From Bacteroidales bacterium (GTDB taxonomy: Bacteria > Bacteroidota > Bacteroidia > Bacteroidales > Muribaculaceae), in the NCBI GenBank assembly GCA_910575545.1, contig CAJTFH010000019.1, positions 1 to 64,000 of the forward strand: a stretch of DNA of 64,000 bases, read 5' to 3'. Below the pieces are notes generated by a model that was not told the DNA's origin, made no database searches, and saw only the letters and a program-made list of their open reading frames with translations. The translations under genes were made by a program, and so were the position numbers. Shown piece after piece: positions 18,721 through 28,251 of this stretch. How positions within the stretch are numbered: the first letter of the stretch is position 1; each line of letters starts with the position of its first letter.

Positions 18721-19362
18721 TCACATCACTCGCCGGGCGCCGATATAACGGCTGGCATAATATGGCGCCGAAATACGGTCGATTCTTATCCCTCCGCTGA
18801 TAGCGGCATGTATAAAGGTTATTTCACCTGTCTCGGGGTCATTGCTCAGGGCTATGCCGACATGGCCTACACGCCCGCTGCGCGAATTGCGCCCAGTGAA
18901 AAACAGCAGGTCGCCGGCAGCCACCTCATCGCGGCTGAGTTTCACGCCCTGGCCATACTGGCCGGCAGAACTGCGGCTGAGTGAATATCCGAACTGGTCG
19001 AAAACATAGGAGGTGAAACCCGAACAATCAAAACCTTTGGGAGATTTACCGCCACGCACATAACGGGTGCCGATAAAACGTTTGGCATAAGAGATCATGT
19101 CGGCAATCATCAGCGCATTGTCTGCATTGTCAGCATCGTCGATATCACCGAGAAGCTCCATCCCCGCCGCAGGCACAATCTCAAACGGATTAGTCCGTGA
19201 AATCGATGCATATGTCAGATCTTCCGCATCGGCAGACTGGGACACATTACCTGAACCGTCATTCTTGACGGCACCTGATTTGCGCGCCGCAGAGGCTGGA
19301 ACCGCCACGGCGACAAGCATGGTGAATAAAGCTATGATAAATTTCGCCATATCGTTTTGCAT
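18721..19362 (-). CDS. NlpC/P60-family cell-wall endopeptidase
   Basis: 213 aa with a signal peptide (FIIALFTMLVAVAVPASA) and one C-terminal NlpC/P60 domain: catalytic Cys in FDCSGFTSY, His in GHVGIAL, and the third polar residue in FIHAA. Such exported enzymes cut D-Glu-diaminopimelate bonds in peptidoglycan peptides. No SH3b or LysM module. Met1 at 19362 and Met5 at 19350 are both possible starts. A promoter box at 19557-19550 gives an unusually long leader. Confidence 0.88.
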   Translation of the reverse strand: MQNDMAKFIIALFTMLVAVAVPASAARKSGAVKNDGSGNVSQSADAEDLTYASISRTNPFEIVPAAGMELLGDIDDADNADNALMIADMISYAKRFIGTRYVRGGKSPKGFDCSGFTSYVFDQFGYSLSRSSAGQYGQGVKLSRDEVAAGDLLFFTGRNSRSGRVGHVGIALSNDPETGEITFIHAAISGGIRIDRISAPYYASRYIGARRVM

Positions 19363-19557
19363 TGTGTATGCCTCGACGGGATTTTAGACACCCGCACCCG
19401 GCGCTCCCTACTATCGAAAAGCAGACAGGAACCCCCTTCTGCCTGGCAGCCAAACAACAATATCTGGTTTTGCCTAATCCGGGAGAGATTTTAAGGTTAT
19501 CGAAATAATCTGGCGGCAATGCCACGCAGCCGCCATTTTCTCACGTTTGCAAAGATA
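19363..19557 (-). promoter_or_regulatory. Promoter and long 5' leader of the NlpC/P60 gene
   Basis: -7 box TATCTTTG at 19557-19550, so transcription should start near 19543 and leave ~180 nt before the start codon. The leader contains a local hairpin (GCAGA and AGG pairing with CCT and TCTGC) and GC-rich patches near its 3' end. No known riboswitch consensus was recognised. Confidence 0.4.
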
Positions 19558-19660
19558 GCCAGATTTTCAGACACTACAAAACCCCTGCGTCCAAAGAAAC
19601 ATCATTTTATGTTAACAAGGTTAAACCGGCAAACAACCCCGGCTCACTGCGCCGCACAAC

Positions 19661-19698
19661 GCAAAGGCGCCGCGTCCAACTTAGACACAGCGCCTTGC
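19661..19698 (-). terminator. Long hairpin after the second OM-barrel gene
   Basis: On the minus strand GCAAGGCGC and TGTGTC pair with GGACGCG and GCGCCTTTGC around a TAAGTT loop. It begins about 20 bp after the stop at 19719. The T run after the stem is weak, so termination may be inefficient. Confidence 0.5.
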
Positions 19699-19718
19699 AA
19701 TATCCAAAAAAGCGTTAA

Positions 19719-20357
19719 TCAGAACAGATAAGCCGCCGTAACAGTCCACACCCGGTTCTTACCGTCAACAATATTCTTGCCATAAAGGGCTGAATCACTC
19801 GATGCATTGCTGGTTATCCCCAGGCCATAAGCCGCTGCAAGCTCCACACGGTCAACGAGTTTCAAACCAAAGCCGAAGTTCCATGCAAAATCAAACGTCT
19901 TCTTATTCCATGCATCTTTAACGTTTTTATTCGACACCAGGAATGAGAAATCAGGCCCGGTGGTCAAAAACGGTGTCACAAATTTACCCACAATCGGCAG
20001 ACCGATATTCCAACGGAAATTAATCGGCACCTCGATATAATCGGAGTTGACAGTCATGCCACTGGTAGCCTCACCTTCTTCCGTGAAGTTTATGCGGTTC
20101 TGACGATGGGTATACATCACAGATGCATCGCAACCGATATTTATAATCGGAGCAATAAACTGGAGCATGACACCACCGGTGAATCCTGCACGGTTTGAGC
20201 TTGAGAATGCATTTTCATTGAACTTCAATTCATTGATTGCAACACCAGCCTTAACGCCAAAACGGAGAGGCGAACCGGCCGACACGCTTTGAGTTCCAGC
20301 CACGAAAACAGCGGCAAACAATGCCACCGCTGCAAATACCGATTTAAGTTTTCTCAT
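19719..20357 (-). CDS. Outer-membrane beta-barrel protein (PorT-like)
   Basis: 212 aa with a signal peptide (VFAAVALFAAVFVAGTQSVSA) and a small barrel of alternating strands ending in VTAAYLF. Features such as FGVKAGVAINELKF and IEVPINFRWNIGLP are typical of the porin/PorT-like family. Comparable to the product at 253-873. Function unassigned. The -7 box TAATTTTG (20448-20441) gives a leader of roughly 77 nt. Confidence 0.72.
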   Translation of the reverse strand: MRKLKSVFAAVALFAAVFVAGTQSVSAGSPLRFGVKAGVAINELKFNENAFSSSNRAGFTGGVMLQFIAPIINIGCDASVMYTHRQNRINFTEEGEATSGMTVNSDYIEVPINFRWNIGLPIVGKFVTPFLTTGPDFSFLVSNKNVKDAWNKKTFDFAWNFGFGLKLVDRVELAAAYGLGITSNASSDSALYGKNIVDGKNRVWTVTAAYLF

Positions 20358-20440
20358 TTCTATATAGGTTTATATTTCATCTGATTTCCCACCACAGAAG
20401 CCATACCACAGAGTGATGGCACCAACGTCGTGGAGATTTG

Positions 20441-20448
20441 CAAAATTA
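20441..20448 (-). promoter_or_regulatory. Promoter -7 box for the second OM-barrel gene
   Basis: TAATTTTG followed by GC on the minus strand, divergent from the duplicated promoter at 20483-20513. Confidence 0.45.
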
Positions 20449-20482
20449 ATGAAATTATCCATAACATTAGCAACGAAACCAC

Positions 20483-20513
20483 TATCTTTGTAGAAAATAA
20501 TGCGCTATCTTTG
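20483..20513 (+). promoter_or_regulatory. Tandem duplicated -7 boxes upstream of the MIP18-like gene
   Basis: TATCTTTG occurs at 20483-20490 and again at 20506-20513. Each is followed by nearly the same bases (TAGAAAATAA, then CAGAAAATAA), so a 23-bp unit containing the promoter core appears to have been duplicated. Confidence 0.5.
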
Positions 20514-20549
20514 CAGAAAATAAAGGAACAAGACAATACCACTCCATAT

Positions 20550-20870
20550 ATGGACGCACAACAGCACCTCGAGATAGAAGAAAAAGTCGTGGCGATGCTC
20601 AAAACAGTTTTCGACCCGGAAATCCCGGTTGACATCTACAGCCTCGGCCTGGTTTACAAAATCGACCTTTCAGATTCCGGAGACCTGACCATCGACATGA
20701 CCATGACCGCCCCATCCTGCCCTATGGCAGATTTCATTGTTGAAGACGCCCGCATAAAGCTCGAATCCATCGAAGGCATAAAATCTGTGACAATCAACGT
20801 GGTATTCGAGCCGGAATGGACTAAAGAAATGATGAGCGAAGAGGCCAAACTCGAACTCGGTTTTCTATAA
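20550..20870 (+). CDS. MIP18/DUF59-family iron-sulfur assembly factor
   Basis: 106 aa. The single-domain fold is recognisable from VFDPEIPVDIYSLGLVYKI, MTMTAPSCPMAD (conserved Cys) and VNVV-type strand INVVFEPEWTKEMMS. Family members such as SufT help load Fe-S clusters on target proteins. The start at 20550 (MDAQQHLE) matches family length; the frame stays open further upstream but crosses the promoters. lpxH follows after 91 bp. Confidence 0.88.
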   Translation: MDAQQHLEIEEKVVAMLKTVFDPEIPVDIYSLGLVYKIDLSDSGDLTIDMTMTAPSCPMADFIVEDARIKLESIEGIKSVTINVVFEPEWTKEMMSEEAKLELGFL

Positions 20871-20961
20871 TCAGCAAGTTTCCCGATCCGCCGACCGGCA
20901 CAAACTGCACCATAATATAAATAGGCATCCATACCCAGGCATAACATACAGCCGAAACATC

Positions 20962-21741
20962 ATGCCAGTGTCAAAGAAAACCTTTTTCATATCCGACCTG
21001 CATTTAGGGGCATCCTATCTTGATGAGCCTAAAAGCTATGAACGCAGAGTGGTCAGGTTTCTGAATTCCATAGCCGACGAGGCCGACGAGCTTTACCTGC
21101 TCGGCGACATCCTTGACTATTGGTATGAATACCGCACGGTTGTGCCGCGCGGATACATCCGTTTTTTCGGGGCACTTTCCGCATTAGCCGACAAAGGGGT
21201 TAAAATCACATGGTTCATCGGCAACCACGACATATGGCTGTTCGACTATCTCGCGCAGGAGATCGGCCTTCGCGTGGTCGACGGTTACGAAGTCAGGGAA
21301 ATCTACGGAAAACGTTTTTTTCTCAGCCATGGCGACGGACTCGGAAAATTGCCCCCGACATTCAGACTACTCCGTGCAACATTCCGCAACCGGATATGTC
21401 AGAAATTATATGCCGCCATACACCCGAGGTGGACAATTCCTTTCGCCCACAAATGGTCGAACCATTCACGCGACTTCGACAACAGCACGCCCATGTTTAA
21501 AGGTGAGCACAACGAGCCGCTAATCTCCTTTTGCCGCCAATACCTCTCAGAAACCGACCCGTCGATTGAATATTTCGTTTTCGGCCACCGCCATATATTA
21601 CTCGACTTCCCATTGGGCGTCAACAATAGCCGCATGATTATTCTTGGCGATTGGATCAGACAGTTTTCATATGGCGTATTCGATGGCAACCGCTTCTCCC
21701 TGCATATATTCAACGATAGCTCCAATCCTGAAAAAAAGTGA
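20962..21741 (+). CDS. lpxH: UDP-2,3-diacylglucosamine diphosphatase
   Basis: 259 aa calcineurin-like phosphoesterase with the metal-binding series ISDLHLG, LGDILDYW, GNHD, LSHGDG and FGHRH. LpxH hydrolyses UDP-2,3-diacylglucosamine to lipid X in the lipid A pathway on the inner face of the membrane. The FGHRH ending and the DYWYEYR segment fit LpxH better than general phosphatases. waaA, a later step of the same pathway, lies at 26652. Confidence 0.87.
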   Translation: MPVSKKTFFISDLHLGASYLDEPKSYERRVVRFLNSIADEADELYLLGDILDYWYEYRTVVPRGYIRFFGALSALADKGVKITWFIGNHDIWLFDYLAQEIGLRVVDGYEVREIYGKRFFLSHGDGLGKLPPTFRLLRATFRNRICQKLYAAIHPRWTIPFAHKWSNHSRDFDNSTPMFKGEHNEPLISFCRQYLSETDPSIEYFVFGHRHILLDFPLGVNNSRMIILGDWIRQFSYGVFDGNRFSLHIFNDSSNPEKK

Positions 21742-21957
21742 AATCCGGCCACTGAGCTAACGATTTGTCACCGGGCAAGTGTTAATTAACATTTGGCAAA
21801 GCCTCCCCACAAATCTTCACAAAGCCCCTATATATCGCCGTGATAGCCGATTAAGAAAGAAAAATATAAGCGCCAAAATCCAAAACGCTAAAAAAGTATG
21901 TCGTAAAACATATGAAAAAGTTTTGCCATGCCACGAAAAAGGCTGACCTTTGCATCA

Positions 21958-22043
21958 CAAACCTAAAACAATCTTTTTTACCTTAGAAATTGTACCTATT
22001 GGAAACCAATAAAAAGGCGCTTAGTGATAAGCGCCTTTTTATT
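21958..22043 (+). ncRNA. Candidate small RNA with terminator
   Basis: TTTG at 21922-21925, a 19-nt spacer and GACCTTTG at 21945-21952 form a near-consensus promoter (one mismatch). About 86 nt downstream stands a perfect terminator (GGCGCTTA, GTGA, TAAGCGCC, then TTTTT). Between them is a second small hairpin (ATTGG, AAA, CCAAT). No reading frame fits. The A run before the stem lets it also terminate the minus-strand sigma-factor gene. No RNA family recognised. Confidence 0.4.
22016..22040. terminator. Bidirectional terminator between lpxH region and ECF sigma gene
   Basis: AAAAA, an 8-bp stem (GGCGCTTA/TAAGCGCC, 22016-22035) and TTTTT; symmetric A and T runs allow use from either side. Confidence 0.75.
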
Positions 22044-22262
22044 TTTCACGACTTTGCGCTGAAGATGCGCATAAACCTCAGGGCCAGGCCCCCTCTGAAA
22101 GATCATCAAGTCCATATCGGCCTCAAAACGACAGGAAAGATGAATTGCACAATCGAGCAATCGAATCGGTTAAGTCGCAAAGACGGCAAAGCCAACCTTA
22201 TTGTTCTATTATGAAGCGCCATCATGGGCATTCTGGCGGCGGACAGACCCCGCCGGCTGGAA

Positions 22263-22766
22263 TCAGCGGTAATCCTTGAGCATCTTCTGCAAACGCTGAC
22301 GGGCAAAGAAGATGCGGCTCTTCACAGTTCCCAAAGGCAGATTCATTTTCTCTGCTATTTCATTATATTTATAACCTGACACATGCATCGTGAACGGGAT
22401 ACGGTAATCATCAGAAAACGAGTTGATGGCATCAGAAATCTCTCCGGCAGCCACCGAACCTTCGGGAGTGTCAAGCCCCGATTCCTGAGGGAGACTGAGA
22501 TGATAGAGATCCTCTGTCCGATCGATGATAGTGGCCGAGCGCACTACCTTACGATAGTTGTTTATGAAAATGTTGCGCATGATGGTGAAAACCCATCCTT
22601 TGAAATTAACATTCTCAACATACTTATCCTCGTTGTCGAGCGCTTTCAATGTGGTATCCTGCAACAAGTCATAAGCATCATCACGGTTTGATGTTAACAG
22701 ATAAGCAAAATTCAGAAGGTTGCTCTGCAAACCCAAAAGTTTAGTCTGAAAATTAGAGGCACTCAT
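22263..22766 (-). CDS. ECF-family RNA polymerase sigma factor
   Basis: 167 aa. Region 2 is visible in AYLLTSNRDDAYDLLQDTTLKAL and FKGWVFTIMRNIFINNYRK; region 4 in YKYNEIAEKMNLPLGTVKSRIFFARQRL. These sigma factors direct polymerase to alternative promoters, often for envelope functions. No anti-sigma gene is adjacent, which is common for this short Bacteroidetes type. The -7 box TAACTTTG (22834-22827) suggests transcription by the housekeeping sigma. Confidence 0.92.
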   Translation of the reverse strand: MSASNFQTKLLGLQSNLLNFAYLLTSNRDDAYDLLQDTTLKALDNEDKYVENVNFKGWVFTIMRNIFINNYRKVVRSATIIDRTEDLYHLSLPQESGLDTPEGSVAAGEISDAINSFSDDYRIPFTMHVSGYKYNEIAEKMNLPLGTVKSRIFFARQRLQKMLKDYR

Positions 22767-22826
22767 AATAGCAATATTTTAGAGTTTTATTGGTAATGTT
22801 TATGTAACACATTTGTGACTACGACG

Positions 22827-22834
22827 CAAAGTTA
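22827..22834 (-). promoter_or_regulatory. Promoter -7 box for the ECF sigma gene
   Basis: TAACTTTG followed by GC on the minus strand; leader about 55 nt. Confidence 0.5.
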
Positions 22835-23408
22835 CACACAATTTTCTTATCTCCAAATTTTTCTCGATAAAAACTGAAGATTTTTTTGAAAAAATTTTTA
22901 AAGCCAGTATTATACTACTGACTTTCAAATATATACAACTATGAATTTTCATGTCATTCATGTTACATTCTTCACACTATTATTTCATATCTATATTTCA
23001 AAGCCGAAAACCTCATAATATTCACCCCTACAATCATTGTTACAAAGAACCCGAAACAGCCATAGCACCATTCAACCGTTTTGTAACAATGGCGCATCTA
23101 TTCCGTATTTTTGCAACACTCATGCTTCACCCACGGACATAACGGCCATTTCCGCCAACCTCAACCGCCTCAGACAGGCTGCTAAATTTTTTGTTATATA
23201 TTGCACAAATAAAAAATAATTCCGTATATTTGCCAAAAATACCGGTTGAAAAAACTCCTTATAATAGCCTTTTAAGCTATCATAAGCAAACAGCCGATTA
23301 ACCCAGTTAACTAATTTCCGCCGATGGGTTATGCATTTAAATCCGCGCCCCGTTTTTTGCGCACCAATAATAACCACCGGCACTAAACACCATTTAAAAC
23401 CCTTCAAG
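22835..23408. promoter_or_regulatory. AT-rich intergenic region with ilvE promoters
   Basis: 574 bp between divergent genes. On the plus strand it has TATTTTTG (23106-23113) and TATATTTG (23225-23232), both followed by GC and both able to drive ilvE; the nearer one gives a leader of ~170 nt. The rest is AT-rich with no supportable coding frame. Confidence 0.4.
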
Positions 23409-24437
23409 ATGAAAGAAGCAGACATCAATTGGTCAGCCCTGGGATTCGGATATGTTCCCACCGATTACAATGTAAGATGCTATTACCGCAACGGCCAATG
23501 GGGCGAAATTGAAGTCTCCTCATCGGAAACCATCGAGATGCACATCGCGGCAACCGCCCTACACTACGGCCAGGAATGCTTCGAGGGACTGAAGGCTTTC
23601 CGAGGAAAGGATGGCAAAGTCAGAGTGTTCCGTCCGATTGAAAACGCAAAACGCATACAGGATTCGGCACGTGGCGTGAAAATGGCTGAAATCACCACTG
23701 AGAAATTCATGGAAATGATGGAAACAGTCATACGCCTAAACGAGAGGTTCATCCCCCCCTACGGTTCCGGAGCATCACTCTACATCCGTCCCCTCGAAAT
23801 CGGCATGACAGCCCGAGTGGGAGTGAAACCCGCCGATGAATACTGCTTCCTCATGCTGGTGACACCGGTAGGGCCCTATTTCAAAGAAGGATTCAAACCG
23901 ACCAACATCTGTCTCACCCGCGAATATGACCGCGTAGCACCCAAAGGAACCGGGCGTTTCAAAGTCGGAGGCAACTATGCCGCCAGCCTCGTAGCCGGAG
24001 AGAAGGCCCATGAGCTTGGCTATTCAGCCGTGCTTTATCTCGACCCCAAAGAGAAAAAATACCTCGACGAATGCGGCCCAGCCAACTTCTACGCCATAAA
24101 AGGAAACTCCTACATAACACCGGCATCGGAGTCAATCCTCCCGTCGATCACCAACGACTCGCTCATGCAGCTTGCCCGCGATTTCGGCATGGAAGTTGAG
24201 CGCCGCCATGTCCCCGTTGAAGAAATACCCACCTTCGACGAAGCCGCCGCTTGCGGCACAGCCGCAGTCTGCTCCCCCGTGGGAGAAATCCACGACCTCG
24301 ACACAGGCGATAAATGGGTCATAGCAAAAGATGGCAAACCGGGCCCGGTAACCAACCGGCTCTATGACACCCTCAACGGCATACGACTTGGAGAAATCGA
24401 AGACACCCACAATTGGAACGTTGTTCTTGATTTCTGA
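23409..24437 (+). CDS. ilvE: Branched-chain amino acid aminotransferase
   Basis: 342 aa fold-type IV PLP enzyme of the longer BCAT branch. Visible: HYGQECFEGLKAFRG, ASLYIRPL, the PLP-lysine region RFKVGGNYAAS and ECGPANFYAIKG. It exchanges amino groups between Leu, Ile or Val and 2-oxoglutarate. The start at 23409 (MKEADINWS) matches homologues; the frame is open 78 bp further upstream but that part is not family-like. The HD-domain gene follows after 15 bp. Confidence 0.93.
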   Translation: MKEADINWSALGFGYVPTDYNVRCYYRNGQWGEIEVSSSETIEMHIAATALHYGQECFEGLKAFRGKDGKVRVFRPIENAKRIQDSARGVKMAEITTEKFMEMMETVIRLNERFIPPYGSGASLYIRPLEIGMTARVGVKPADEYCFLMLVTPVGPYFKEGFKPTNICLTREYDRVAPKGTGRFKVGGNYAASLVAGEKAHELGYSAVLYLDPKEKKYLDECGPANFYAIKGNSYITPASESILPSITNDSLMQLARDFGMEVERRHVPVEEIPTFDEAAACGTAAVCSPVGEIHDLDTGDKWVIAKDGKPGPVTNRLYDTLNGIRLGEIEDTHNWNVVLDF

Positions 24438-24452
24438 CAAACAGCCCCATAC

Positions 24453-24995
24453 ATGTTTGACTACAGAAAGATAATCAACAGATATTATCCCGCAGAGACT
24501 CCTCTGCGGGATATTTATATCGGCCACTGCCGCTCCGTGGCCGATAAAGCGCTGGAAATATCACACCACAAATCGCTCCTCCTTGATAACGACAGCGTTG
24601 AAGCCGCCGCAATGCTCCACGACATAGGCATATTTCTCACCGACGCCCCAGGCATACATTGCCATGGCACACACCCCTACCTCGCCCACGGGCGCCTTGG
24701 GGCTGACCTGCTACGCTCGCTAAATGCGCCCGAGAAGCTGGCACGCGTAGCTGAACGCCACACGGGCACCGGGCTTACAGCCAACGACCTGCCCCGCTTC
24801 GGAGGCATATTGCCCGACGACCGTTCCTATATGCCCGAAACCTTATTGGAACGGCTGATATGCTATGCCGACAAATTCTACTCCAAAAACGGCGACATGA
24901 AAGAGAAGAGCCTCGACCGCGTAAGAGCCTCACTTGCCAAATTCGGGGCAGAAGCCCTCGACCGCTTTGAAAAACTCCACAAAGAGTTCGGTTGA
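24453..24995 (+). CDS. HD-domain phosphohydrolase-like protein
   Basis: 180 aa. His and Asp ligands of the HD fold appear in HCRSVADKALEI, MLHDIGIF and HGTHPYLAHGRLGADLLR, with a later conserved Asp in CYADKFYSK. Such proteins hydrolyse nucleotides or other phosphate monoesters; the substrate is unknown. It is 15 bp after ilvE and probably co-transcribed with it. Confidence 0.8.
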   Translation: MFDYRKIINRYYPAETPLRDIYIGHCRSVADKALEISHHKSLLLDNDSVEAAAMLHDIGIFLTDAPGIHCHGTHPYLAHGRLGADLLRSLNAPEKLARVAERHTGTGLTANDLPRFGGILPDDRSYMPETLLERLICYADKFYSKNGDMKEKSLDRVRASLAKFGAEALDRFEKLHKEFG

Positions 24996-25022
24996 ACCTG
25001 TATGCGTTACAAAAAAAATGAG

Positions 25023-25030
25023 TAATTTTG
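25023..25030 (+). promoter_or_regulatory. Promoter -7 box for gltX
   Basis: TAATTTTG followed by CA; leader about 35 nt. No clear -33 element. Confidence 0.45.
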
Positions 25031-25070
25031 CATACCAAAAAGAACAACGCAACCCAACCTCATAAGATTC

Positions 25071-26603
25071 ATGGAAAGGAAAGTAAGGGTCAGATTCGCA
25101 CCATCTCCCACAGGGCCGCTCCACATCGGCGGCGTACGCACGGCCTTATATAACTACCTCTTCGCACGCCAGCATGGCGGCGATATGATACTCCGCATCG
25201 AAGACACCGACTCGAACCGGTTCGTGCCGGGAGCCGAAGACTACATAAACGAAGCCCTGGCATGGCTGGGCATCGGAATCGACGAAGGTGTCAGGGAAGG
25301 TGGCAAATACGGCCCCTACAAACAAAGCGAGCGCCGCGACATCTACCGTGCCCATGTGAAAAAGCTGCTCGACGCAGGAAAAGCCTACATAGCCTTCGAC
25401 ACCCCCGAAGAACTTGAAAAAGCCCGCGCAGAAATGCCCAACTTCCAATATGACGCATCGACACGCATGGCTATGCGTAACTCATTGTCGATGCCCGAAG
25501 AAGAGGTTGAAAAACTGATTGCCGAAGGCACGCCATATGTCGTAAGGTTCCTGATTAATCCGGGACGCGATGTTGAAGTCAACGACCTGATTCGCGGCAA
25601 AGTGACAATAAACTCGAACATACTCGATGACAAAGTGCTCTACAAGAGTGCCGATGACCTGCCGACATACCACCTTGCTAACATCGTCGACGACCATCTG
25701 ATGGAAATCAGCCATGTGATCCGCGGCGAAGAATGGCTCCCTTCAGCCCCGTTGCATGTGCTTCTCTATGAAGCATTCGGATGGGCCGACACCGCCCCAG
25801 CTTTCGTGCACCTGCCGCTGCTGCTCAAACCCGACGGTAAGGGGAAACTGTCGAAACGCGACGGCGACCGCCTCGGCTTCCCGGTCTTCCCGCTGGAATG
25901 GCACGACCCCAAGAGCGGGGAAATCTCTTCAGGCTACCGCGAAAAAGGATACCTGCCCCAGGCTGTAATAAACTTCCTTGCCCTGCTGGGATGGAATCCG
26001 GGCGACGACACGGAGCTGATGAACATGGAGGAGCTGATTGCCAAATTCTCTCTTGACCACTGCTCAAAAGCAGGTGCCAGATTCGCATTCGAGAAAGGAA
26101 AATGGTTCAACCACGAGTATCTTATGCAGATGCCAGGGAAGGAGCTTCTAAAACTGTTCAAACCGGTGATGGAAGCCAATGGAATCAATCCCGCAGATTT
26201 CCCCGACGACTACCTCACCCGTGCCATCGACATGGTGAAAGGGCGCGCGAACTTCGTCAACGACCTTTGGGAACAAGGGCTGTTCTTCTTCAAAGCCCCG
26301 GAAGCATATGCTGAAAAAGATATAAAAAAGCGCTGGAAAGCCGACACCCCAGCCATAATGGAAGAGCTGACAGAAGTTCTCAAACAGCTTCCCGACTTCT
26401 CGTCGGCCGCCGCAGAACCGGTTGTATTAGGATGGATTACCGACCATGGCCACCATATGGGCAACGTGATGAACGCATTCCGGTTGGCAGTCGTCGGAGA
26501 ATGCAAAGGCCCACACATGTTCGATATAACCGAACTCATCGGCCGCGATGAGACCATCGCCCGGCTGCAGAGAGCCATCGCAGCTATACAACCGGCCGAA
26601 TAA
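25071..26603 (+). CDS. gltX: Glutamate-tRNA ligase
   Basis: 510 aa class I synthetase. HIGH-type motif [18 protein letters not shown] at the N-terminus and KMSKS-type [10 protein letters not shown] near residue 265, then the all-helical anticodon-binding domain. Charges tRNA-Glu. Full length. waaA follows after 48 bp on the same strand, so the two may share a transcript. Confidence 0.96.
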   Translation: MERKVRVRFAPSPTGPLHIGGVRTALYNYLFARQHGGDMILRIEDTDSNRFVPGAEDYINEALAWLGIGIDEGVREGGKYGPYKQSERRDIYRAHVKKLLDAGKAYIAFDTPEELEKARAEMPNFQYDASTRMAMRNSLSMPEEEVEKLIAEGTPYVVRFLINPGRDVEVNDLIRGKVTINSNILDDKVLYKSADDLPTYHLANIVDDHLMEISHVIRGEEWLPSAPLHVLLYEAFGWADTAPAFVHLPLLLKPDGKGKLSKRDGDRLGFPVFPLEWHDPKSGEISSGYREKGYLPQAVINFLALLGWNPGDDTELMNMEELIAKFSLDHCSKAGARFAFEKGKWFNHEYLMQMPGKELLKLFKPVMEANGINPADFPDDYLTRAIDMVKGRANFVNDLWEQGLFFFKAPEAYAEKDIKKRWKADTPAIMEELTEVLKQLPDFSSAAAEPVVLGWITDHGHHMGNVMNAFRLAVVGECKGPHMFDITELIGRDETIARLQRAIAAIQPAE

Positions 26604-26651
26604 CCACAACACGAGACCGATGCACAACAACGCAGACAACAAGCCAAGGCC

Positions 26652-27995
26652 ATGAATCCCATCTACAACACCGGAATAGGCCTCTATGGCATGGCAGCCA
26701 AAATAGCGTCGTGGCGCAGCGTGAAAGTCCGCAAAATGATTCGCGGCCAGAACCGGACATTGGCCACACTGAGACGCCGCCTCGGCAACCGGCCGGGATG
26801 CATATGGTTCCACGCCTCATCACTCGGCGAGTTCGAGCAGGGACGCCCCATGATCGAGCGCCTTAGACGCGAACATCCCGACAAGCCGATATTGCTGAGC
26901 TTCTTTTCTCCGTCAGGCTTCGAGGTGAGGAAAAACTATCCGTTTGTAGACGCCGTGGTCTACCTCCCATTCGACACCCCCAAGCGGGTCAGGAAATTCC
27001 TTGATGCGGCACGCCCATCCATGGCGATATTCATCAAATATGAATTCTGGGGTAATTACCTGCAGGAACTGCGCCGTCGAGGCATACCGACCTACATCAT
27101 ATCGAGCATCTTCCGTCCCGGCCAAAGGTTCTTCCGCGCAGCAGGAGGGATGTTCCGCAAAATGCTCCGTTGCTTCGACCGCCTGTATGTTCAGGACGAG
27201 CGCTCACGGCGGCTTCTTAAACTCATAGGGGTGGAAAACGTAACCGTGGCTGGCGACACCCGTTTCGACAGGGTAACAGATGTGATGCGCTCAACCGTAG
27301 ACATCCCCGGCTTCCCGGCTTTCGGCAGTGGTTCGAGACTGATATTCATAGCCGGCAGCTCATGGGAAGCCGATGAAGACATCTATGCGCCGTGGCTCAA
27401 TTCACACCCCGACGTGGCGTTTATCATAGCCCCCCATGAGTTCAACGAGACACGTCTCGAGGCTCTCCGCAACCGTTTCAACCGTCAGGTGGTGCTTTTG
27501 TCGGAATGGGTGAGCGAAATAAAACGGCACAAGCTGTCGGGTGGGGAGCTCCCTGACCATCTTAAGAAAGTAAGCGGCATAATAATTGACTCATTCGGAA
27601 AGCTGTCGTCGCTCTACCGGTATGCAGATATCGCCTATATCGGCGGAGGATTCGGTGCCGGTATACACAACCTCAATGAAGCAGCCGTTTATAGCATCCC
27701 GGTGATTTTCGGGCCCAACCACACCAAATTCAAGGAAGCCTCCGACCTGATTAAATGCGGAGGGGGATTTTCCATCGGCTCCATCGGCGAATTTTTTGAA
27801 TCAATAGACACATTGACCGCCTCAGAGAAATCACTGAAACAAGCCGGCGGAGCGGCCGGCCAATATATCCAGGCAAACCTTGGAGCCACAGACCTTATAT
27901 ACAATGACCTGTTCAGACACACATCAGAACCCACAGATGCTGAAACAGAAAATGGCAGACGCAACGCAAGCATAACACAAATGCAACAATCCTAA
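26652..27995 (+). CDS. waaA: 3-deoxy-D-manno-octulosonic-acid (Kdo) transferase
   Basis: 447 aa glycosyltransferase family 30. The N-terminal GT-B half has the catalytic-Glu region HASSLGEFEQGRP and IKYEFWGNYL; the second half has VAGDTRFDRV, AGSSWEADED, IAPHEF, IGGGFGAGIHNLNEAAV and GPNHTKFKEA. It adds Kdo from CMP-Kdo to lipid IVA at the inner membrane. The sequence alone does not say whether one or two Kdo residues are added. Confidence 0.94.
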   Translation: MNPIYNTGIGLYGMAAKIASWRSVKVRKMIRGQNRTLATLRRRLGNRPGCIWFHASSLGEFEQGRPMIERLRREHPDKPILLSFFSPSGFEVRKNYPFVDAVVYLPFDTPKRVRKFLDAARPSMAIFIKYEFWGNYLQELRRRGIPTYIISSIFRPGQRFFRAAGGMFRKMLRCFDRLYVQDERSRRLLKLIGVENVTVAGDTRFDRVTDVMRSTVDIPGFPAFGSGSRLIFIAGSSWEADEDIYAPWLNSHPDVAFIIAPHEFNETRLEALRNRFNRQVVLLSEWVSEIKRHKLSGGELPDHLKKVSGIIIDSFGKLSSLYRYADIAYIGGGFGAGIHNLNEAAVYSIPVIFGPNHTKFKEASDLIKCGGGFSIGSIGEFFESIDTLTASEKSLKQAGGAAGQYIQANLGATDLIYNDLFRHTSEPTDAETENGRRNASITQMQQS

Positions 27996-28095
27996 CACAG
28001 AGATGTAACCGCTGCCAACCGCGCCACAATATGTAGACAACCGCGCCACAAGACCCACAGCGCCATTTAACACTTGCTAAGCGCATAAATTCCAC

Positions 28096-28135
28096 ATAAT
28101 CGGGGGATTATTCACTAAAATAGTCCCCCGATTAT
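28096..28135 (+). terminator. Hairpin after waaA
   Basis: Perfect 12-bp stem (ATAATCGGGGGA at 28096-28107, TCCCCCGATTAT at 28124-28135). The downstream T run is poor, so it may act as an mRNA 3' end or weak terminator. Confidence 0.5.
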
Positions 28136-28251
28136 TAGGTTATTCAAAAAGGAATGGCTAATTTCACAGCCAAAGAGAACAGGCCGGCATCTGTATAATC
28201 TACAACAGTGAAACACCACCTCCGACCATGGAATAAATTCAAAGCTACAAT

